A stretch of 64,000 nt of DNA from Bosea sp. NBC_00550 (GCF_026020075.1 NZ_CP102772.1:3632501-3696500); one strand, 5' to 3'. Shown: positions 9,191 through 18,188, numbered from the stretch's first letter. Notes: generated from the sequence alone by a model not told the origin. A program made the numbers and translations.

Positions 9191-10104
9191 CAGCGCGGCG
9201 CCTTGAAGCGATGGGGCGCGCTAGCCTCGGGCAGATGCATCGGCACACTGAAGCGCTCGGCATTGGCGCTGGCGGCATGATGCGCGGCGAGTTCACCGAC
9301 CGTCGCGATCCAGGTGCCCGGCGAGGTGGTGATCACATCGAGCAGCTTTTCCAGCATGCAGACGCGGCCCGCGCGGCCCGAGATCCAGTCATGGATCGTC
9401 AGCATCATCATACGGCCCTCGCGATGCAGCACATGCCACTCGTCGAGCCAGGCTTCGAGGATGCCGCCCTGCGGCGAGGGCGGTGCCTTGTCCGTGGGGC
9501 TGCCGGTGAAGCGGAAATAGATGGCGTCATCGACGGCCCAAAGCACCGGCACCTGCGTGACGCCGTCGATGGTGTAGGGGTGGTCGAAACCCATAAGCGA
9601 GGAATCGTAGAGGCCGCGACGCTTGATCTCAGCCAGCATGAAGGGCGTCATCTCCCAGGCTGGCGAACGAAAGCCGGTCGGGACGATACCAGCCTGGCTC
9701 TTGAACAACGCCAAGGATTCATCGAGCGCGCGGGCGAATTCCTCTGGACCGGCCTCGGTCGCGAGCTCGTGGAAATAGCCGTGCAGGCCGATCTCGTGCC
9801 CGCGCGCGACGAATGCCGGCAGCAATTCGGGATGGTTCTTCGCGACCAGCCCCGGCACGAACATCGTCGCCTTGATGCCGTAGCGGTCGAGCAGGTCGAG
9901 GATGCGCCAGATGCCGATGCGGGGGCCGAACAGGCGCTGCTCGATCTGGCCGAGCGTCTGCGGGGCATCCGTCGGCAGGCTCCATTGATAGGGGCTCTCG
10001 GCGTCGACATCGACGGTGAAGCAGAAGGCACTGCTCTTGCCCTGCGGCCATTCATAACCGGCGTTCGGGAAGGCTGCCGGTGACAAGGTGGTCGGGTTCA
10101 TCAC
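9190..10104 (-). CDS. Polysaccharide deacetylase family protein (PgdA/PuuE-like)
   Basis: 304 residues of the NodB/carbohydrate esterase 4 fold. Visible motifs are FTVDVDAE with the catalytic/metal Asp near residue 33, and the metal-binding HEIGLHGYFHE (H-x3-H type) around residues 103-113; a later TIHDW fits the end of the barrel. There is no signal peptide, which matches the cytoplasmic subgroup that includes Helicobacter PgdA and allantoinase PuuE. Those relatives act on cyclic imides or amides as well as sugars, which suits an operon with gamma-glutamyltransferase. Overlaps the SDR gene by four bases (ATGA). Confidence 0.85.
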   Translation of the reverse strand: MMNPTTLSPAAFPNAGYEWPQGKSSAFCFTVDVDAESPYQWSLPTDAPQTLGQIEQRLFGPRIGIWRILDLLDRYGIKATMFVPGLVAKNHPELLPAFVARGHEIGLHGYFHELATEAGPEEFARALDESLALFKSQAGIVPTGFRSPAWEMTPFMLAEIKRRGLYDSSLMGFDHPYTIDGVTQVPVLWAVDDAIYFRFTGSPTDKAPPSPQGGILEAWLDEWHVLHREGRMMMLTIHDWISGRAGRVCMLEKLLDVITTSPGTWIATVGELAAHHAASANAERFSVPMHLPEASAPHRFKAPR

Positions 10105-10886
10105 AGCGCGCTCTTCTTGTCCTGATGGACTGCGAGCGTACCGGCCGAGCCACCGCCATCGACCGTCAGCGTCGCGCCGGTGACATAGGACGACGCGTCG
10201 CTGGCGAGATACAGCAGGGCGTTGCCGACATCCTCGCGCGAGGACGGGCGGCCGAGCGGGATCTGCGCGATGGTATTGCGGATATGCGCCTCGGAGAGAT
10301 TGCTGACCGTGCTTCCGGCGGCAAAACCAGGCTCGAGCGCGTTCGAGCGGATGCCGTATTCGGCGAGCTCGACGGCAAAACCCTTGGTCAGACGGTCGAG
10401 CGCTGTCTTCGAGGTGGAATAGACGGTGGCCGTCCGCCGCATCTTGCGCGAGGCGCCGGACGAAATGTTGATGATCGATCCCTTGACGCCCTTGCGCACC
10501 ATCTGCGTCGCCAGCTCGCGGCTCAGGATGAAGGGCGCGCGCAGGTTGATCGAAAAGATGCGGTCGAACTCTTCGGTCGACGTATCCAGCAGGAAGGCAC
10601 TGGGGTAGATTCCGGCGTTGTTGACGAGGATGTCGGCGGCGCCCCAGCGCGTTCCGATCTCTGCCGTCAGCTCCTTGATCGAAGCTTCGTCGGTGAGATC
10701 GGCCGCCTTGCAGAAACTCTCGCCGCTCAGCCCCAGCGTCTCGGCGAAAGCCGAGAGTTCATCACCCTTGGCGTCAGTCAACGCCAGGGTCGCACCGGCT
10801 TGGTGAAGCGTCTCCGCAATCCATTGGCCGATCACGCCGCAGGCCCCGGTGACGAGCGCGCGCTTGCCCTTGATGTCCTCGAACAT
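10101..10886 (-). CDS. SDR-family oxidoreductase (classical)
   Basis: 261 residues with intact short-chain dehydrogenase motifs: cofactor loop TGACGVIG, NNAG at about 89-92, catalytic Ser in NISSGAS, and Y-x-x-x-K as YSTSK, then RSNALEPGF. The Asp after the second strand (LTDAKGD) favours NAD over NADP. It sits between the permeases and the deacetylase in the minus-strand operon, so it probably oxidises or reduces a product of the imported compound. The exact substrate cannot be assigned. Confidence 0.9.
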   Translation of the reverse strand: MFEDIKGKRALVTGACGVIGQWIAETLHQAGATLALTDAKGDELSAFAETLGLSGESFCKAADLTDEASIKELTAEIGTRWGAADILVNNAGIYPSAFLLDTSTEEFDRIFSINLRAPFILSRELATQMVRKGVKGSIINISSGASRKMRRTATVYSTSKTALDRLTKGFAVELAEYGIRSNALEPGFAAGSTVSNLSEAHIRNTIAQIPLGRPSSREDVGNALLYLASDASSYVTGATLTVDGGGSAGTLAVHQDKKSAL

Positions 10887-10896
10887 GGTCCGGTCC

Positions 10897-11748
10897 TCAG
10901 CGAAAATGGGGATCTAGACGGTCGCGCACGGCGTCACCGGTCAGGTTGACGGTCAGCACCAGCACGAACAGACAAAGCCCGGGCAGAGTGGCGGCCCACC
11001 AGGCGGTTGCGACGTAGTTGCGGCCAGTGGAAAGCATCGAACCCCAGCTCGCGGTCGGGGGCTGCACGCCGAGGCCGAGGAAGGAAAGGCCCGCCTCGAA
11101 CAGGACCATCAGGCCGAATTCCAAGGTCGCCACGACGATCAGCGTGCCCGCGATGTTGGGCAGAATGTGCCGGAAGAGAATACGCGGCGTGCCGGCACCC
11201 GCCAGCACCGCATTCTCGACATAAGCCATGCCGGCCGTGGCCAGTGTCTGCGCATGCGCCACGCGGGCATAGCGCGGCCAGCGCGTGAGGGCGAGCACCA
11301 GGACGACGTTGACAAGGCCGGGGCCGAGAACCGCGACCGTGATGATGGCGAGAAGCACTGCCGGGATGGACAGGAAGACGTCGGCGATGCGCATGACCGC
11401 CGTTTCGACCCAGCCGCGCCGATAGCCGGCGACAAGCCCGAGCGCAGTTCCGACGACCCCTGAAAGCAAGACCGACAGCACCGCGACGAGCAGCGAAACG
11501 CGCGTGCCATAGATGATCCGGCTGAGGAGATCGCGGCCGAGTTCGTCCGACCCAAGCCAGTAATGGAAACTGCGCGAGACGGTCCCCGGAGGCTTCAGCC
11601 GCCCGACCAGGTTCTGAACATTGGGATCATAGGGTGCGAGCAGAGGCGCGCAGAGCGCGGCCATGACGAACAGCGCGAGGACGGCGATCGGCCACCAGCG
11701 TTTCAGCGGGAAACGGCGGCGAGGCTGCGGCAGAGCCGGGTCGCTCAT
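10897..11748 (-). CDS. ABC transporter permease, DppC-like
   Basis: 283 residues. The N-terminal cytoplasmic stretch is Arg/Pro-rich (PQPRRRFPLKRWW), then a transmembrane helix, then the DppC signature YWLGSDELGRDLLSRIIYG and a coupling loop around YVENAVLAGAGTPRI. It overlaps the upstream DppB-like gene by four bases and lies 10 bp from the SDR start. Forms the channel with that partner. Confidence 0.92.
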   Translation of the reverse strand: MSDPALPQPRRRFPLKRWWPIAVLALFVMAALCAPLLAPYDPNVQNLVGRLKPPGTVSRSFHYWLGSDELGRDLLSRIIYGTRVSLLVAVLSVLLSGVVGTALGLVAGYRRGWVETAVMRIADVFLSIPAVLLAIITVAVLGPGLVNVVLVLALTRWPRYARVAHAQTLATAGMAYVENAVLAGAGTPRILFRHILPNIAGTLIVVATLEFGLMVLFEAGLSFLGLGVQPPTASWGSMLSTGRNYVATAWWAATLPGLCLFVLVLTVNLTGDAVRDRLDPHFR

Positions 11749-12671
11749 CGCCCGGCCCCAAGGGCGATGCGCGGGTCGACGATGCTGTAGAGAAAGTCCG
11801 AAAGCAGGTTGAGCCCAACCGTGACGAGGGCTCCCAGCATGACGACGCCCTGCACCACCAGGAAGTCGCGGGCGAGGATGGCCTGCACCGTGACCTGGCC
11901 GAGACCGGGCCAGGCAAAAACCGTCTCGACGATGACGGCGCCGGCAAGCAGGTTCGAAATCTCGAGCGCGGCCACGGTGATGATCGGGATTGCAGCGTTG
12001 CGCGCGACATGGCGCAGAAGCAGGCGCGTAGGCCCGACGCCGCGGGCGCGCGCGGTGCGGACATAGTCGCGGGTCAGTTCCTCCATCAACGCCGCCCGCG
12101 TGATCCGCGCGAATGTCGCCATCGAAAGCAGCCCGAGCGCGACGGAAGGCATGACGAGATGGGAAAAGCCGCCCGTCGAGGAGGGCGGCAGCCAGCCCAG
12201 GGTGACGGCGAAGAGCAGGATGAGGAGGATGCCGCTCCAGAAGGTCGGCATGCTCTGTGCGGCGAGCACGAGGCCCGCGGCGACCTTCGCGGCGGCGCTG
12301 TCCCGGAACAGCGCGAGCAGGATCCCGACGGGTATTCCGATGCCGCAGGCGACCGTCAGCGCTCCGCCCGCCAGCATCAGCGTATAGGGCAGGCGCGAGG
12401 CGATGATGTCGATCACCGGCACACGCTGCACCACCGACTGGCCGAGATCGAAACGGGCGAGATCGGCGAGGAAGCCGAGATACTGGACGAAGAGCGGCCG
12501 ATCGAAGCCCAGCGAGTGGCGGAGGGCGTCGATATCGGCCTTGGTCGCCGTCTCCGGCACCAGGAGATAGGTCGGATCCCCCGTCAGCCGCTGGATGAAG
12601 AAGATCAACGTCGCCACGCCCAGGATCGTGACGAGCGCCTGTCCGGCGCGCTGCAGGAGGAAGCCAGGCAC
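11745..12671 (-). CDS. ABC transporter permease, DppB-like (GTG start)
   Basis: 308 residues starting at a GTG six bases after the SBP stop. DppB features are an N-terminal membrane helix (FLLQRAGQALVTILGVATLIFF), the LTGDPT motif, the coupling loop DYVRTARARGVG and the ending SIVDPRIALG. Inner membrane. It pairs with the overlapping DppC-like gene. No ATPase gene follows. Confidence 0.92.
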   Translation of the reverse strand: MPGFLLQRAGQALVTILGVATLIFFIQRLTGDPTYLLVPETATKADIDALRHSLGFDRPLFVQYLGFLADLARFDLGQSVVQRVPVIDIIASRLPYTLMLAGGALTVACGIGIPVGILLALFRDSAAAKVAAGLVLAAQSMPTFWSGILLILLFAVTLGWLPPSSTGGFSHLVMPSVALGLLSMATFARITRAALMEELTRDYVRTARARGVGPTRLLLRHVARNAAIPIITVAALEISNLLAGAVIVETVFAWPGLGQVTVQAILARDFLVVQGVVMLGALVTVGLNLLSDFLYSIVDPRIALGAGR

Positions 12672-12677
12672 CTAGGC

Positions 12678-14183
12678 TCAGTCCTTCCAGCTCATGCGAT
12701 TGACGAAGATGCTTTCATTGGGCGTCGGCGTCCAGACGAGGTTCTTGGCGGTGCCGTACATCTGCGCCGCCTGATAGAGCGGGATCACGTAATTCTCGCT
12801 GGCGATGCGCTCATGCACGATCTTGTACGCGGCCAGCCGCCTGGCCGGGTCGAGCGTCTGGCGGCCGGCCTCGAGCGCGTCCTCGATCGTCTTGTCCTTG
12901 GCATTGGCCCAGCCGCTGGCGCTGTGCAGGATCGGGAAGAGCACGCCGTCGGCATCCTGGCAGCCGCAGGACCAGCGGCTGAAGGCGAGAACCGGAATGG
13001 AATCGGGCCCGCTCTGCATGCGCTTCAGCCAGGAGCCCATGTCGGTCATCTCGATCTTCACGTTGAGACCGGCATCGACGAGCATCTGCTGCAAGGCCTG
13101 CACGACGCGCTGGTCGTAGACCGGCGCGGTCACCAGCGCGATCTCCTGCCTGGCTTTCGGGCCGACCGCAGCAAGCTCCGCCTTGGCCTTGGCGACATCG
13201 AACGGCAGATCCTTGATGCCCTCGACGAATCCCTCATGGGCCGGCGAAAGCATCTGCGCCAGCGGCTTCTCGGTGCCGCCGAGCACGCCATCGGTGATCG
13301 CCTGCTTGTCGATCGCCTGGGCGATGGCGCGGCGCACGCGCGGATCGTTCAGCGGTTCCTTCTGGACGTTCATCGCGAGATAGGCGACGCGCTCGGTCAG
13401 CACCGGCACGGGCATCGCGCGCTGCGAGGTCTTGAGCTGGGCCGCGAGATCGCCATCGAGATTGGCAGCGAGATCCGATGTCCCCGCCATCAGATTGGCG
13501 ACCCGGGTCGCGGCATCGGGAATGGCGCGGAAGACCACGCTCGGGAACGGCGCCTTGGTGCCCCAATAGGCGTCGTTGCGCGCAAGCGTCACCGCGACGC
13601 CGCGCTGCCATGCACCGAATTTGTAAGGGCCGCTGCCGACGGGTGCGAGATTGAAGGCATCCTTGCCTACTGTTTCGACGACCTTCTTGGGTACGATCGA
13701 AAGCTTGGCCAGTTGCGCCAGCAGGGCCGGATAGGCGCCGTTGGTTGTGAGCGTCACTGTCTTGGCGTCGTTGGCGACGGCGTCGGTGATCTTGTCGAAC
13801 TGGCCCAGCTGCGGGCTGGCGAATTTGGGATCGGTGATGCGCTTGACGCTGAAGACGACATCTTCGGCGGTCAGCTTCGAGCCGTCGTGAAAGACGATGT
13901 CGTCGCGCAGCTGGAACTGAATCTGCGTGTCGGAGAGCTGCTTCCACGCGGTCGCGACCTGTGGCGCGATCAGGCCCTTGTCGTCGCGGGTGACGAGATT
14001 GTCGAAGATGTTGCGGTAGACGTAGTAGCTGTCCGGGTTCCATTGGACATGCGGATCGAGCGAATTAGGCTCGCCCACGAGATCGATCGTCAGGCGCTCC
14101 TTGGCGGCAAAGGCCGCGCCGCCCGGAAGAACCAGGCAGGTGGCGAGCAGCGCGCCAGCGAGAATTATGCGTGTTCTCTTCAT
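12678..14183 (-). CDS. ABC transporter substrate-binding protein, family 5 (second of a tandem pair)
   Basis: 501 residues from the ATG at 14183, which opens with a signal peptide (MKRTRIILAGALLATCLVLP, cleavage near AAFA). Upstream in-frame codons lack a signal sequence and are rejected. It is closely similar along its whole length to the SBP encoded just upstream (14269-15780); shared blocks include NPDSYYVYRNIFDNLVTRDD, ITDPKF and SPQLGQFDKI. Both carry a C-x-C-QDADG motif in the second half (CGCQDADG here). Periplasmic receptor for the permeases immediately downstream. Confidence 0.93.
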   Translation of the reverse strand: MKRTRIILAGALLATCLVLPGGAAFAAKERLTIDLVGEPNSLDPHVQWNPDSYYVYRNIFDNLVTRDDKGLIAPQVATAWKQLSDTQIQFQLRDDIVFHDGSKLTAEDVVFSVKRITDPKFASPQLGQFDKITDAVANDAKTVTLTTNGAYPALLAQLAKLSIVPKKVVETVGKDAFNLAPVGSGPYKFGAWQRGVAVTLARNDAYWGTKAPFPSVVFRAIPDAATRVANLMAGTSDLAANLDGDLAAQLKTSQRAMPVPVLTERVAYLAMNVQKEPLNDPRVRRAIAQAIDKQAITDGVLGGTEKPLAQMLSPAHEGFVEGIKDLPFDVAKAKAELAAVGPKARQEIALVTAPVYDQRVVQALQQMLVDAGLNVKIEMTDMGSWLKRMQSGPDSIPVLAFSRWSCGCQDADGVLFPILHSASGWANAKDKTIEDALEAGRQTLDPARRLAAYKIVHERIASENYVIPLYQAAQMYGTAKNLVWTPTPNESIFVNRMSWKD

Positions 14184-14268
14184 GACACCGTCCCCTGTTT
14201 CATGTTCGCGGCGCCGGTCTCCTTCCGGCGTTGACAGCTGCGGCATGCTCGGCTGCCGCTCTCTGTCG

Positions 14269-15780
14269 TCAGTCGCTCCAGCTCATGCGGTTCAGGAACA
14301 GGCTCTCATTTGGGGTCGGTTGCCATTTCAGGCTCTTGGTTGCGCCATAGATGACGGCGGCCTGATAGAGCGGCACGAAGGGCGCGTCGGCCGCGATGAT
14401 CTCCTGGACCTGCTTGTAGGCGGAGAGTCGCTTCTCCTTGTCGAGGGTCTGGCGGGCTTCCTCGAGCAGCGCATCGGCCTTCGGGTTGCGATAAGCCGAC
14501 CAGCCGCTGCTCTTGTGGATCAGCGGGAAGAGCGTGCCGTCGGCATCCTGGCAGGCGCAGGACCAGCGCCCGAAGCTCAGCGTCGACGTGCCTTCGGGGC
14601 CGGCCTGCGAGCGCTTGAGATAGCTCGCCATGTCCGACATCGCGATCTTCACGGTGAAGCCGGCATCGCCGAGTTGCTGCTGGATCGCCTGCACGATGCG
14701 CTGGTCGAAGACCGGCGCGGTCGCAAGCTCGATCTCTGCCTTGGCGGCGGGGCCGGCTTCCGCCACCAGCGCCTTGGCCTTGGCGAGGTCATAGGTCGGG
14801 CCCGTCAGACCCTCGATCCAACCGAAGCTTGCCGGTGTGCCCAATTGCGAGACAGGCTTGTCGTAGCCGCCGAGCAGGCCGTCGACGAGCCCCTCCTTGT
14901 CGATCGCATAAGCCGCGGCCAGGCGCAGCTTGACGTTGTCGAAGGGCGGCTTCGACGCGTTGAGCCTGAGATAGGCGACGCGCTCGGTCAGACCGATCAG
15001 CGCCTGCGCCTTGGCAGCGGATTTGAGCTGGCCGGCCTGGTCGGCGTCGAGGGTGACGCCGAAATCGCTGGTGCCGGACTGGAGGTTGGCAAGTCGTGTC
15101 GCTCCATCGGGCACGGCGCGGAAGACCACGGTCGGGAACGGGCCCTTCGCGCCCCAATAGGCATCGTTGCGGACAAGCGTCACGGCAACGCCGCGCTGCC
15201 AGCTCTCCAACTTATAGGGCCCGCTGCCGACCGGCTTCAGGTTGAAGGCATCCTTGCCGACGGCCTCGACGATCGCCTTGGGAACGATCGAGAGTTTCAC
15301 GAGCTGGGCGAGCAGCGCCGGATAGGCGCCGTCCGTGGTCAACTTGACCTTGGTCGGCGAGAGTGCCGCCGCATTGATGATCTTGTCGAACTGCCCGAGC
15401 TGGGGACTGCCGAATTTGGGATCGGTGATGCGCTTGACGCTGTAGACGACGTCGTCGGCCGTCAGCTTCGAGCCGTCGTGAAAAGCGATATCGGGGCGGA
15501 GCTCGAACTCGATCTCGGTGTCCGACAGATATTTCCAGGAGGTCGCGACCTGCGGGACGATCTCGCCCTTGTCGTCGCGGGTGACGAGATTGTCGAAGAT
15601 GTTGCGGTAGACGTAGTAGCTGTCGGGGTTCCACTGGACCTGCGGATCGAGCGAGGACGGCTCGTTCACGAGGTCGACCACGAAGCGCTCCTTCGAGGCT
15701 TGCGCCGGAGCAACGCTTCCCAGGGCAAGTATCGCGGCACAGGCTGCCGCGAGAGGATAGGTCCGCCAGGCAACGGTCAT
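14269..15780 (-). CDS. ABC transporter substrate-binding protein, family 5 (first of a tandem pair)
   Basis: 503 residues with an N-terminal signal peptide (MTVAWRTYPLAAACAAILAL, cleavage after AQA). Its ATG overlaps the GntR stop by four bases, tying receptor and regulator into one transcript. Roughly two thirds of residues match the following SBP by eye, so the pair arose by duplication. Differences are spread through the middle of the protein, including around residues 220-270, which could alter ligand choice. The shared CACQDADG motif may hold two neighbouring cysteines in the periplasm. Confidence 0.93.
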   Translation of the reverse strand: MTVAWRTYPLAAACAAILALGSVAPAQASKERFVVDLVNEPSSLDPQVQWNPDSYYVYRNIFDNLVTRDDKGEIVPQVATSWKYLSDTEIEFELRPDIAFHDGSKLTADDVVYSVKRITDPKFGSPQLGQFDKIINAAALSPTKVKLTTDGAYPALLAQLVKLSIVPKAIVEAVGKDAFNLKPVGSGPYKLESWQRGVAVTLVRNDAYWGAKGPFPTVVFRAVPDGATRLANLQSGTSDFGVTLDADQAGQLKSAAKAQALIGLTERVAYLRLNASKPPFDNVKLRLAAAYAIDKEGLVDGLLGGYDKPVSQLGTPASFGWIEGLTGPTYDLAKAKALVAEAGPAAKAEIELATAPVFDQRIVQAIQQQLGDAGFTVKIAMSDMASYLKRSQAGPEGTSTLSFGRWSCACQDADGTLFPLIHKSSGWSAYRNPKADALLEEARQTLDKEKRLSAYKQVQEIIAADAPFVPLYQAAVIYGATKSLKWQPTPNESLFLNRMSWSD

Positions 15781-16556
15781 GACTGCTTCTCCTTCGGTGA
15801 AGGGATCGGCTGATCGGCTGCGACGAGCGGCTGATGGCGCGCGCCGCGTCGGCGGGCAGAACGCGCTTGCGGCCGAGGCGGCTGCGCCGACATCGCAAGA
15901 AAGCCGTGGGCAATCGCGTCAGCGAAAAGCCTATGGTCTCGCTCGATCGCCTGTGCAGCAAGATTGGCATCACCCGCCCTGAGCGCCGCGACCAGTTCAC
16001 CGAGGTCGGCCGGCGGGATGGCATGACCGCGGAGATCGAGCATCCGCACGATCCGGTCTGCATGATCCCAAATCCCACCGAGCCAGTCTCGGGCGAAGGC
16101 GCCTGCTGCGGCAGCGAGCAGATCGCGCAGCTGGCGCTCTGAGGCGCGGGCGGTCGCAATCGCTGCAGGCTCGGTCCGCCCGGAGACGGATTGGATCGTC
16201 CCCAGGAGGGTCGTCGCCGTCGAGAGCGCGGGTTCTGCCAGCTTGTGCACAGCCAGCGAAGGCTCGAGCCTGCGGCGTCCATCCAGCACTGCGGCGATCA
16301 GCGCTCCGTCGATCGGCGCGATCCGCCACCCCTGGCGCGCATGCCTGCTGACGAAGCGAGCCGCTGCGAGTTCGGTCAGTGCGACACGAACGCTCGCGCG
16401 GCCCAGCCCGAAGCGATCGGCGAGCGCCGCCTCATGGACAAAGTCGCCCGGAGCGATCTCACAGGTGACGATGGCTCGACGCAGCCGCCGCGTGGCGACG
16501 TCGAGCCGGGGTTCTGCGGTCGGGGCAGACGCAAATGGAGAGGCGGTATCCAGCAT
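15777..16556 (-). CDS. GntR-family regulator (FCD-type), first gene of the operon
   Basis: 259 residues. An N-terminal winged helix (LRRAIVTCEIAPGDFVHEAALADRFGLGRASVRVALTELAAARFV, about residues 24-70) is followed by an alpha-helical effector domain of FCD type, weakly conserved. The C-terminal 40 residues are Arg/Pro-rich and probably disordered. A perfect 13-bp inverted repeat lies 14 bp upstream of the start codon, as expected for an autorepressor whose operator overlaps the operon promoter. Its targets are then the seven transport and catabolic genes that follow. Confidence 0.88.
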   Translation of the reverse strand: MLDTASPFASAPTAEPRLDVATRRLRRAIVTCEIAPGDFVHEAALADRFGLGRASVRVALTELAAARFVSRHARQGWRIAPIDGALIAAVLDGRRRLEPSLAVHKLAEPALSTATTLLGTIQSVSGRTEPAAIATARASERQLRDLLAAAAGAFARDWLGGIWDHADRIVRMLDLRGHAIPPADLGELVAALRAGDANLAAQAIERDHRLFADAIAHGFLAMSAQPPRPQARSARRRGARHQPLVAADQPIPSPKEKQS

Positions 16557-16569
16557 GCTGCGAAGTCTG

Positions 16570-16599
16570 AAACGTCTTGTGAGATTTCACAAGACGTTT
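16570..16599. promoter_or_regulatory. Perfect palindromic operator upstream of the GntR-led operon
   Basis: Left arm AAACGTCTTGTGA (16570-16582) and right arm TCACAAGACGTTT (16587-16599) match at all 13 positions around a GATT spacer. The core TTGTGA-N4-TCACAA resembles known FCD/GntR sites. It ends 14 bp before the regulator's start codon, so binding would block transcription of the whole operon. Confidence 0.75.
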
Positions 16600-16745
16600 G
16601 TGGGGCTTTACGCGCGATCGGCAGTTTGCCCTACGGTGACCTCCCCGGGCGAGAGCCTGACGTTCTCGGCTGCCCAGCGCAGGAACGAAGTCACTCGGGA
16701 TACCGAGGTTCGATTAGGCCGATCGGGGACAAGCTCTCGCCGCTT

Positions 16746-17162
16746 TCACCTCAGAGCTTTTCCCCCCAACGCCCGGTAGAGCGCCTCCACCCCGTCGCTG
16801 TAACTCGAAGAAGGGCGATTTTTGCAGAACGAGCGCATGAAGTTCATCTGCGCCGCGATCGGAAACCCCTCAGGAATAAGAAGAAGATTATCATCGACGT
16901 TCGGTGGCGCGCCAATCAGAACACCGCTCATATAGCCCTGAGCCCAGGCGAAATACTCGCGCTCTTCCTCTACTCGAACCACGATGGAATCATTGAACTG
17001 CGAACATTTCGCCGTGCCTGTTCCAACCACGGCGACGAGCTGAGCTTGCGCGCCCGACACCCCCGCGAGATACGCAGACGCCACAAGGATTGCCCGGAGG
17101 GCACTCGCGAATGCTCTCGTCGAAACTCGAAATTCTCTCTTGGTCGAGACGTTTTCAGACAT
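16746..17162 (-). CDS. Secreted hypothetical protein
   Basis: 138 residues with an N-terminal signal sequence (hydrophobic run ALRAILVASAYLAGVSGAQA, cleavage near residue 40). The mature part has two cysteines (AKCSQF and SFCKN) about 60 residues apart that could form a disulfide, and a helix-rich region with EEREYFAWAQGYMSGVLIG. This pattern is similar to small exported proteins of Rhizobiales with a Rap1a/Tai-like outline, but I do not recognise the family with confidence. It stands alone at the edge of the lower-GC region. Confidence 0.6.
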   Translation of the reverse strand: MSENVSTKREFRVSTRAFASALRAILVASAYLAGVSGAQAQLVAVVGTGTAKCSQFNDSIVVRVEEEREYFAWAQGYMSGVLIGAPPNVDDNLLLIPEGFPIAAQMNFMRSFCKNRPSSSYSDGVEALYRALGGKALR

Positions 17163-17333
17163 AGACCCTCAGGACGGCTCGTTGAATCTGGCAACACTAG
17201 TTGAATTCGACCCAATAAGAATCAAAAGTTTGCACTCAGGACGATTATTCGGCTATTCAATGTAAAGAATTGTATTTTGAAAAACAAATGTTTCAGTATT
17301 TGCGATCGTAAATTGCAAAATCTGAACTTATAG
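17163..17333. other. AT-rich intergenic stretch
   Basis: From about 17205 to 17340 the base composition drops far below the surrounding DNA, with runs such as TTGTATTTTGAAAAACAAATG. It holds no open frame. It may contain the promoter for the secreted hypothetical gene at 17162, or be foreign DNA. The rest of the gap up to 17546 contains the terminator below and nothing else that I recognise. Confidence 0.5.
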
Positions 17334-17371
17334 AAAAAAGGAGAGGCCGGATCACAGACCCGGTCCTCTCC
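17334..17371 (-). terminator. Rho-independent terminator for the Crp-like gene
   Basis: On the minus strand a stem GGAGAGGACCGGG pairs with CCGGCCTCTCC (one bulge) around a short loop and is followed by six T residues. It lies about 180 bp past the stop of the Crp-like regulator, the only gene that reads into it. Confidence 0.75.
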
Positions 17372-17546
17372 AAAGTATGGGTCTCTTTTGGAGGTCGACG
17401 CCCATTGTAGGGCCTCAACCCAAATCTATGCTGACATTTCGATCGGCAATCTGTCTGTGACCATTTTCACCGGTCCTGAATTATCGAACCGAAGGCATCC
17501 CGGAGCACAGCGTTTGAGTTCCGCAGGCGGCAGGCGCCCGCATTCG

Positions 17547-18188
17547 CTAGCAATGGCGCTGCGGGCGATGGCTCACGCAGGGAAGGTCACCCAGAAAACC
17601 GCTGACGCGGTGCCGCAACTCGTCGATGCGTTCGATAATCATCTTGTTTCCGGATTGGCGCAGGATGCCGTCCTTCGCCAGCGCGCTTATCTGTTTCGTC
17701 ACGGTCTCACGTTGAGAAGCAATTCTACGGGCAAGTTCAGCGTGGGTCGGGGGCGGCGAAATGGAAATCTCACCATCGTCCGAGCTCGAACTCAGACGAA
17801 TCAGCTCGGCGTAGAGCCTCGCCTTCATCGGTAGAACGCGGTTTTCGATATAGAGCCTGTTCAAGGTCCTAAGCCGCTCGCACAAGCGCCTGGCCACATC
17901 CCAAGCGAAATCCGGCGAGTTTTTCAGGATTTCGAGAAACTGGTTTCGGCGCAGAACGAAAACCGTCGTCTCAGTGATCGCCTCGAAATATATGTCCAGG
18001 CTCTGGCCGTCGATCGCGGTCAGATCGCCAACGAAGTCGCCTGAAGACAGATCGGCGAAAAGCGCATCGAGGCCATGGGGACTTGTGAAAAAGGGCCTGA
18101 CCGTACCGGTATCGATCAGATAAACCGTATCCGGTGTCTCGTCCGGGCGCCGCAGAAGGGGCCGCTCCATGTGAACGGTCGTTAGCAT
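17547..18188 (-). CDS. Crp/Fnr-family regulator (N-terminus uncertain, possible frameshift)
   Basis: At least 213 residues from the ATG at 18188. The cyclic-nucleotide-binding-like beta roll covers about residues 10-110 (TVYLIDTGTVR, SSGDFVGDLTAIDG), then a long helix and a C-terminal winged helix (PPPTHAELARRIASQRETVTKQISALAKDGIL). No Fnr-type cysteines are seen. No good ribosome site precedes 18188, and the domain starts abruptly. In another frame an ATG at 18249 begins MSCPIAGNERLAG, which looks like a normal Crp/Fnr start and could join the domain if a base change near 18210-18225 were corrected. Part of a partly decayed region. Confidence 0.7.
   Translation of the reverse strand: MLTTVHMERPLLRRPDETPDTVYLIDTGTVRPFFTSPHGLDALFADLSSGDFVGDLTAIDGQSLDIYFEAITETTVFVLRRNQFLEILKNSPDFAWDVARRLCERLRTLNRLYIENRVLPMKARLYAELIRLSSSSDDGEISISPPPTHAELARRIASQRETVTKQISALAKDGILRQSGNKMIIERIDELRHRVSGFLGDLPCVSHRPQRHC

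Noticed and set aside
12009..14234. 741-codon open frame antisense to the permease and SBP genes
   Set aside because: It mirrors real genes, is rich in Arg, Asp and Gly and has no recognisable motif.
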